Assembly (NCBI GenBank): GCA_045627525.1
Contig: JAZQNW010000012.1
Coordinates: forward strand, 1-26,795
Direction: 5' to 3'
Length of the DNA stretch: 26,795 nucleotides
Origin: CAG-877 sp045627525
GTDB lineage: Bacteria; Bacillota_I; Bacilli_A; RF39; UBA660
The translations under genes were made by a program, and so were the position numbers. The notes under the pieces are model-generated. The model was not told the DNA's origin and searched no databases. It worked only from the letters and a program-made list of their open reading frames with translations. Positions within the stretch are counted from its first letter, which is position 1; every line of letters begins with the position of its first letter. Of this stretch, positions 22,940 through 26,795 are shown piece after piece.

Positions 22940-24301
22940 TTAATTACTAGATGATAATCTTTTAGCTAGTTCTACTATTTGATACCAAGTAGCAGCACCA
23001 ACAATACCAGTTGCTTCTAATCCTGTTAATAATTGAATTTCTTTAACAGATTTTTCTGTTAAATCATCAAAAATACCATTTATTTTAACTCCAGATATAT
23101 TTCTACCATCTTTACAAATAATATATAGAAAATTTTGTAATCTTGAAATATTTTCCCCACTCATTCCTTTAAATAAAAAATAACCAGGATAAAAATCATT
23201 TAAATCAACCAAATATTTTGTTGCGACATTATTTATTGTATATAAATAAGCATCTTTCAATTTTGCCCAAGTATTAGCATCTACAATTCCAGTTACAGGC
23301 AAATTATATTCTTTTTGAAAAGCCTTAACCAATTGTTCAGTATCACTATCAAATGTAATACCACTAATATTTAAAAATGGAATATTTTGATTAAAATAAG
23401 CAATTGTATTCAAAAGATAATTTAATGGCCTGATAAATTCACCAGTTGAACCTAATTCCAATTTTTCTGGATAAACCAACTGAGCATCTTCAAAATCAAT
23501 ACCCTCTGCATATAAATCTGATACTTTTGTAACAGCATTATATAAATACTTTATTTTATACCATGTAGCTTTATCAACCTCACCTGTTACCGGCAGATTA
23601 AAAGTTTTTTGAAAAGCTTTTACAGCATCTTGTGTATCGATAGTAAAAAATGGGCTATCATCTATTATTGCTGGAATAGCGGGATAATTCTGACCAATTC
23701 TATTTAATTGAATTTTTAATGTTTTAACAAAATTTCCAGCCGTACCTATTTTTATAGGAAAACCAGGATATGATAAAATATTAGCTTCAACCGGAGCATT
23801 ATAAATAATTTTTATATCTTCTCCATAATAATTTTTTAAAATTTCAAGTGGCGTTTTACCTTGTCTTGCTAATTCAACTGTTCCCCACTGTGAAAGTCCA
23901 TCACACGTAGTTTTTATTCCATCACAATATCTAGCAAACAATGGTTGAACATGATCAACTCTAACAATATAATTATTAAAAAGTTCATCAACAGCTTGAG
24001 CAATTTTTTCAAAAAACTGACGCCCCTCTTTATACGATTGATCATAACTAGGACTACTAGTAATATCAAAATCATATCCTTTTGATCTATACCACTCATT
24101 ATAAATTCTACTTAAAGCAAAAGATGTTTGAGCTAATATATTAGCAACTATCGCATTAAGTGGCCAGTTCGGATATATTTCCCCAGATGCAACATTTTTT
24201 ATATAATCTTGAAACGGAACTGTAATATTTGGCGCATCTTCATCAGGAGCTCCTAAATGAACAACTATATCGGTTGGAATACTAGCTGCTTTGACTGCCA
24301 C
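22940..24301 (-). CDS. SpoIID-like domain with three peptidoglycan-binding repeats
   Basis: The frame is open from 24331, but a GTG at 24301 with a G-rich site six bases upstream gives MAVKAASIPTDIVVHLG, close to the start I recall for Clostridia homologues; it overlaps the upstream gene by 20 nt. The product of about 453 residues has a SpoIID/LytB-like domain: VPFQDYIKNVASGEIYPNWP (the Glu matches the SpoIID catalytic position), a helix with AQTSFALS, then FDIT and a segment YCDGIKTTCDGLSQWG. Three PG_binding_1-type repeats follow, each with KAFQK(T/E)(F/Y)NLPVTG or EIQLLTGLEATG, then TW. It probably binds and trims or remodels peptidoglycan. There is no clear signal peptide, which is odd for a wall enzyme and typical of proteins put on spores. 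Confidence 0.82.
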   Translation of the reverse strand: MAVKAASIPTDIVVHLGAPDEDAPNITVPFQDYIKNVASGEIYPNWPLNAIVANILAQTSFALSRIYNEWYRSKGYDFDITSSPSYDQSYKEGRQFFEKIAQAVDELFNNYIVRVDHVQPLFARYCDGIKTTCDGLSQWGTVELARQGKTPLEILKNYYGEDIKIIYNAPVEANILSYPGFPIKIGTAGNFVKTLKIQLNRIGQNYPAIPAIIDDSPFFTIDTQDAVKAFQKTFNLPVTGEVDKATWYKIKYLYNAVTKVSDLYAEGIDFEDAQLVYPEKLELGSTGEFIRPLNYLLNTIAYFNQNIPFLNISGITFDSDTEQLVKAFQKEYNLPVTGIVDANTWAKLKDAYLYTINNVATKYLVDLNDFYPGYFLFKGMSGENISRLQNFLYIICKDGRNISGVKINGIFDDLTEKSVKEIQLLTGLEATGIVGAATWYQIVELAKRLSSSN

Positions 24302-24710
24302 TACTTGCACCCCCATTTTCACTATTAGCATTCATCTTGACATATTGAATAACTCTAACATCACCAAATATAGCAACAGTATATTTGTTTATGCTATTAT
24401 ACTTTTGACTTCTAGTATTAAGATCATATGTTGTATACGGAGGTGAAATATTTTCATTAGCTATATATTGGGCAGGTGGTGCAGGCAATTCAATATTAGA
24501 AATCATTCCATTTTCATCTGTTACTCCCTCAAAGAAAATAACTCTATTATTTCCAATATCTTTGCTAATTATAATTTCAACTCCTTCTATTGGTATAGCC
24601 TGATAAGCCGTAAAAGTTTGAACTTTTAAATATCCTTTATCTGGATTATCTTTTATAAAATTATTAAATTCTGATAACTTTTTAAAATCATCATATGTAA
24701 TATAATTCAT
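24282..24710 (-). CDS. Small beta-sandwich (carboxypeptidase-regulatory-like) protein
   Basis: The 142-residue product has LKVQTFTAYQAIPIEGVEIIIS, then GVTDENGMISNIELPAPP, the pattern of transthyretin-like or carboxypeptidase-regulatory domains (a strand pair with an exposed turn). The tail is Ser/Gly/Asn rich. There is no signal peptide. Its ATG overlaps the LysM gene stop by one base (TAATG), and its 3' end overlaps the SpoIID-like gene, so the three are translated together. It probably helps to link the LysM and SpoIID-type proteins to a surface; this is an inference from linkage. Confidence 0.75.
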   Translation of the reverse strand: MNYITYDDFKKLSEFNNFIKDNPDKGYLKVQTFTAYQAIPIEGVEIIISKDIGNNRVIFFEGVTDENGMISNIELPAPPAQYIANENISPPYTTYDLNTRSQKYNSINKYTVAIFGDVRVIQYVKMNANSENGGASSGSQSS

Positions 24711-25549
24711 TATTTACCATCCCCTTTTATCTTTAATATTTGACCTACACTTAACTTATTATTACTCAAATTATTTAAAGTCTTAATACTATTAACAGAA
24801 ACATCATAATCTAAAGCAATTGAATCTAAAGTATCACCACTCTTTACTGTATAAGTTATATAGTTAGGTTCTATATAACCATTGCCAACGCATTCAGCGC
24901 CTAATGGTATTAATTCTATTTCACTTTTAGGAATTTTAAGTATTTGACCTACGCTTAAACTTGTATTTTTTAAATTATTTATAGCTTGCAACTCATTAAC
25001 ACTTATTCCATATGTTTGAGCAATATTATATATAGTATCACCACTCTTTACTATATATAATTGATAATTATCATTCATACTTTCCATATAATCATTTCCT
25101 GGTAATAATAATTTTTGACCAATACTTAATGAATTAGTATTTAAATTATTTAGTTCTTTTATAATAGCTACCGTTGTATCAAATTTTCTGGCTATACTAT
25201 ATAAGTTATCACCACTTTTAACTATATAAATATTACTATTATTTACATTCGGACTATTAATAGGTACTTTTAATTGCTGATTAATATTTAGATTATTAGA
25301 TTTCAAGTTATTTAAACTAATTATTTCACTAGCTGTTGTATTATATTGTCTCGCTATACTATATAAAGTATCACCCTTTTTAACAACATATAAAGCAACA
25401 GTTTCCTCCGTTGGAATCATTATTATTTGCCCTAATGATAAATTATCAGATTTTAAATTATTAACACTTCTTATATCAGAAACACTTACTCCATACTTTT
25501 TTGCTATACCATATAAAGTATCACCGCTTTTAACTATATATGTTTGCAT
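24710..25549 (-). CDS. Five-LysM protein
   Basis: The 279-residue product is made almost wholly of five LysM domains (about 3-47, 53-98, 106-150, 168-211 and 229-276). Each begins Y-x-V-K-x-G-D and ends LSVGQ-like plus IP or IK. LysM binds N-acetylglucosamine in peptidoglycan or related glycans. There is no signal peptide and no catalytic domain. Together with the two overlapping downstream genes it suggests a complex on the wall or spore cortex (compare the LysM coat proteins SafA and SpoVID in Bacillus). AGGTGA precedes the ATG. The 49-residue gene upstream ends in its own terminator. Confidence 0.93.
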   Translation of the reverse strand: MQTYIVKSGDTLYGIAKKYGVSVSDIRSVNNLKSDNLSLGQIIMIPTEETVALYVVKKGDTLYSIARQYNTTASEIISLNNLKSNNLNINQQLKVPINSPNVNNSNIYIVKSGDNLYSIARKFDTTVAIIKELNNLNTNSLSIGQKLLLPGNDYMESMNDNYQLYIVKSGDTIYNIAQTYGISVNELQAINNLKNTSLSVGQILKIPKSEIELIPLGAECVGNGYIEPNYITYTVKSGDTLDSIALDYDVSVNSIKTLNNLSNNKLSVGQILKIKGDGK

Positions 25550-25584
25550 ATTTCACCTCTATAAAGTATATGTTAAAGCAAAAA

Positions 25585-25610
25585 AAAATAATAACCGAAG
25601 TTATTATTTT
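25585..25610 (-). terminator. Strong terminator with a TTCG loop
   Basis: An 11-bp stem (25585-25595 with 25600-25610) has a TTCG loop closed by C-G, a stable tetraloop, and a long T-run on minus. It overlaps the stop of the 49-residue gene. Confidence 0.92.
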
Positions 25611-25758
25611 AACTTAACATTTTAATTATTAATGCTGAAATTATAAAACTAAAAGATACTATCATTAAACAAACACCTATAACTGAGGCATAACCAGCAT
25701 TAGAAGAATCTCTCTCTTCCATTTTTTCTTCACTTTGTTGTAATTTATTTTCAGACAT
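25609..25758 (-). CDS. 49-residue single-pass membrane peptide
   Basis: An ATG at 25758 with AGGTGG eleven bases upstream opens a 49-codon frame ending in TAA. The product has a charged, Gln/Glu-rich N-terminal half (MSENKLQQSEEKMEERD) and one membrane helix from about residue 23 to 44 with a Cys in it, then KMLS. It has its own strong terminator and a TATAAT about 45 nt upstream. No family is recognised. It may be a small membrane anchor or regulator for the wall proteins encoded next; this is inference. Confidence 0.75.
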   Translation of the reverse strand: MSENKLQQSEEKMEERDSSNAGYASVIGVCLMIVSFSFIISALIIKMLS

Positions 25759-25892
25759 AAATACGACCACCTTTCACATATTAACATCTATATTCTATAA
25801 ACATTATAACATAAATTTAAAATTTAATACTATAAGATTTAAAATTTTATTAATTTGACACATACAATAAATAAATAAACATAAATTAAATT

Positions 25893-25899
25893 AGGAGGT
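25893..25899 (+). promoter_or_regulatory. Consensus ribosome binding site of the collagen-like gene
   Basis: AGGAGGT lies four bases before the ATG, the strongest Shine-Dalgarno in the window. A TTGACA at 25855-25860 is a possible -35; no convincing -10 is seen at normal spacing (CATAAA at 19 nt is the best). Confidence 0.6.
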
Positions 25900-25903
25900 A
25901 AAA

Positions 25904-26356
25904 ATGAATTGTAAAGATAATGAAAAACCACATCGTTTTTCAAACTGTTTTGTATTAGGACCTACTGGACCTACTGGACCTACTGGGCCTGCTGGAGCTG
26001 AAGGTGGACCTACCGGACCTACTGGACCTACAGGTGACATAGGGCCTACTGGACCAATCGGACTTACTGGTGACATAGGGCCTACCGGACCTATCGGACT
26101 TACTGGTGATATAGGACCTACTGGACCTACTGGTGATATAGGACCTACCGGACCTACTGGTGATATAGGACCTACCGGACCTACTGGTGCTACTGGTGAT
26201 ATAGGACCTACTGGTGCAACACCAAGTTTAACAATTGGAATAGTAACAACTGGTGCTCCAGGAACAGATGCTGCTGCAACCATCACTGGAACTAGTCCAA
26301 ACTTCGTTTTAAATTTAACAATTCCACAAGGTCCTACAGGACCAGTTGGACCATAA
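25904..26356 (+). CDS. Collagen-like GPT-repeat surface protein
   Basis: The 150-residue product has an 18-residue head with two cysteines (C3, C15), then a G-x-y tract from residue 19 to 106, mainly GPT, with GDI, GPI and GLT. One break occurs where Gly34 stands alone before Gly35, shifting the triplet phase. The C-terminal 44 residues are a beta-type domain (LTIGIVTTG ... FVLNLTIP) ending in GPTGPVGP. Bacterial collagen-like proteins form trimers on cell or spore surfaces (compare BclA of the exosporium). There is no signal peptide, which fits a spore-surface or non-classically exported protein. Expression is likely high given its ribosome binding site. Confidence 0.9.
   Translation: MNCKDNEKPHRFSNCFVLGPTGPTGPTGPAGAEGGPTGPTGPTGDIGPTGPIGLTGDIGPTGPIGLTGDIGPTGPTGDIGPTGPTGDIGPTGPTGATGDIGPTGATPSLTIGIVTTGAPGTDAAATITGTSPNFVLNLTIPQGPTGPVGP
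25958..26221 (+). repeat. Collagen-type G-x-y repeat tract with 36-bp then 27-bp periods
   Basis: Two 12-residue units (GDIGPTGPIGLT) are followed by three 9-residue units (GDIGPTGPT), then a partial one. Nearly identical DNA units in tandem favour length change by slippage. Confidence 0.9.
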
Positions 26357-26360
26357 AATA

Positions 26361-26388
26361 AAAAAACAACTTGATAAAGTTGTTTTTT
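26361..26388. terminator. Bidirectional terminator between collagen-like and Gly-rich genes
   Basis: A 12-bp stem (26361-26372 with 26377-26388) has a GATA loop and T-rich tails on both strands. It serves the two converging genes. Confidence 0.88.
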
Positions 26389-26795
26389 TATAATGTCTTT
26401 CCTATATATGTTATTACTACAGATCCACCTGTTGATGATGGATTAGAACCAACTAATTTTGATGTAATACTACTAGATAGACCTGAGTATGTTACATCTT
26501 TGGCAATGAATGATGAACCTCCACCGCCACCACCGGCATTGGCTGCGAATGCATTAGATACACCTCCTCCTCCACCACCGTAGTAACCAGCTCCTCCACC
26601 GCCACCACGTTCGTAGCCTTTTCCACCAGTAAGGAATCCACCATCACTAGCACCACTTCCTTTAGCACCAGCTGTAGTACTACCACCTTTTCCTGGAGTA
26701 CTAGTGTTATTTCCTCCACCAGTTCCATTTTTTCCTGAAAATACACTTCCGGCAGTTATTGATGAAACGGTCGAAGTCATATTGCCTCCGTCTCC
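26388..26795 (-). CDS. 3' end of a glycine-rich surface protein gene, cut by the window edge
   Basis: The frame has an ATG at 26780 but stays open to the edge (G-D-G-G-N precedes that Met), so this is the tail of a longer gene. At least 135 residues are seen: Gly/Ser/Thr-rich runs (AGYYGGGGGGV, NAGGGGGGSSF), then SFIAKDVTYSG and VVITYIGKTL. The final GGSVVITY matches the end of glycine-rich domains of the type found in large bacterial surface proteins and in the ALK glycine-rich region. It converges on the collagen-like gene; both would make repetitive extracellular or surface material. Confidence 0.75.
   Translation of the reverse strand, partial: GDGGNMTSTVSSITAGSVFSGKNGTGGGNNTSTPGKGGSTTAGAKGSGASDGGFLTGGKGYERGGGGGAGYYGGGGGGVSNAFAANAGGGGGGSSFIAKDVTYSGLSSSITSKLVGSNPSSTGGSVVITYIGKTL

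Noticed and set aside
23914..24099. 61-codon minus frame
   Set aside because: It lies wholly inside the SpoIID-like gene in another frame.
25958..26221. CRISPR-like array
   Set aside because: The repeats are contiguous, in frame and encode G-x-y; there are no unique spacers.
25891..26286. 131-codon minus-strand frame rich in G-P-V
   Set aside because: A mirror of the collagen repeat on the other strand; no ribosome binding site.
26371..26746. Proline-rich plus frame and a second minus frame over the Gly-rich gene
   Set aside because: Both are shadows of GGT/GGA-rich codons of the glycine-rich gene.
1..26795. Mycoplasma-type code with UGA as Trp
   Set aside because: UGA ends several genes exactly where terminators or next-gene starts occur, and Trp is written TGG.
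25904..26795. Phage tail-fibre genes
   Set aside because: Collagen-like and Gly-rich proteins also occur in phages, but no other phage gene is seen and the flanks are chromosomal-type genes.
1..26795. Insertion sequence or prophage remnant
   Set aside because: No transposase, integrase, terminal inverted repeats or attachment-site duplication was noticed.

Overview
The window comes from an AT-rich, low-GC Gram-positive bacterium (Firmicutes/Bacillota in the broad sense). The evidence is short intergenic gaps, AGGTGA/GGAGG ribosome binding sites, many T-tailed terminators, frequent TTG starts, a YkpA-type ABC-F protein, a CIRCE-like heat-shock element, LysM and SpoIID-type wall proteins and a collagen-like GPT protein. 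UGA is a true stop at several genes (for example at 92-94, 15152-15154 and 15423-15425), so this is not the Mycoplasma code. An uncultured gut Bacilli or Clostridia lineage fits best, but the species cannot be read from the sequence.

Layout. Nearly everything is on the minus strand; only the sirtuin and the collagen-like gene are clearly on plus. Positions 1-3200 hold a partial gene, a zinc-ribbon membrane protein, tRNA-Gly(GCC) and tRNA-Cys(GCA), a lipoprotein and a bacterial PH-domain protein. Positions 3200-4860 hold an ABC-F ATPase. Positions 4863-6165 hold the most striking element: a long non-coding region of higher GC with a near-perfect promoter, many helices and a terminator, followed at once by a 200-residue four-helix membrane protein. 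I interpret this as an OLE RNA with its partner OapA. Positions 6190-7775 hold a cysteine-rich muramidase-like exoprotein divergent from a Sir2 deacylase. Positions 7773-10044 are an ABC exporter pair. Positions 10101-12574 are an operon of a membrane-anchored metallopeptidase, a Nudix hydrolase and GalE.

Positions 12653-16600 form a probable operon: cysteine desulfurase, a cytoplasmic thioredoxin-like protein, a secreted-thioredoxin/CcdA-like fusion, a DUF1292-like protein and a low-complexity protein. The middle of it looks like a relay moving electrons from cytoplasm to the outer face. Positions 16638-17627 are three small unknown genes. Next come phosphoketolase (heterofermentative sugar metabolism), a methyltransferase and HtpG, whose promoter carries a compound CIRCE-like operator.

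Positions 22940-25758 hold a wall-associated cluster: a 49-residue membrane peptide, then a LysM x5 protein, a small beta-domain protein and a SpoIID-like protein with peptidoglycan-binding repeats, the last three overlapping. The right end has a collagen-like gene converging on the 3' end of a glycine-rich gene cut by the window edge.

A general trait is extreme packing: many intrinsic terminators include the stop codon of the gene they terminate, and in places the terminator seems also to supply the -35 box of the next gene.
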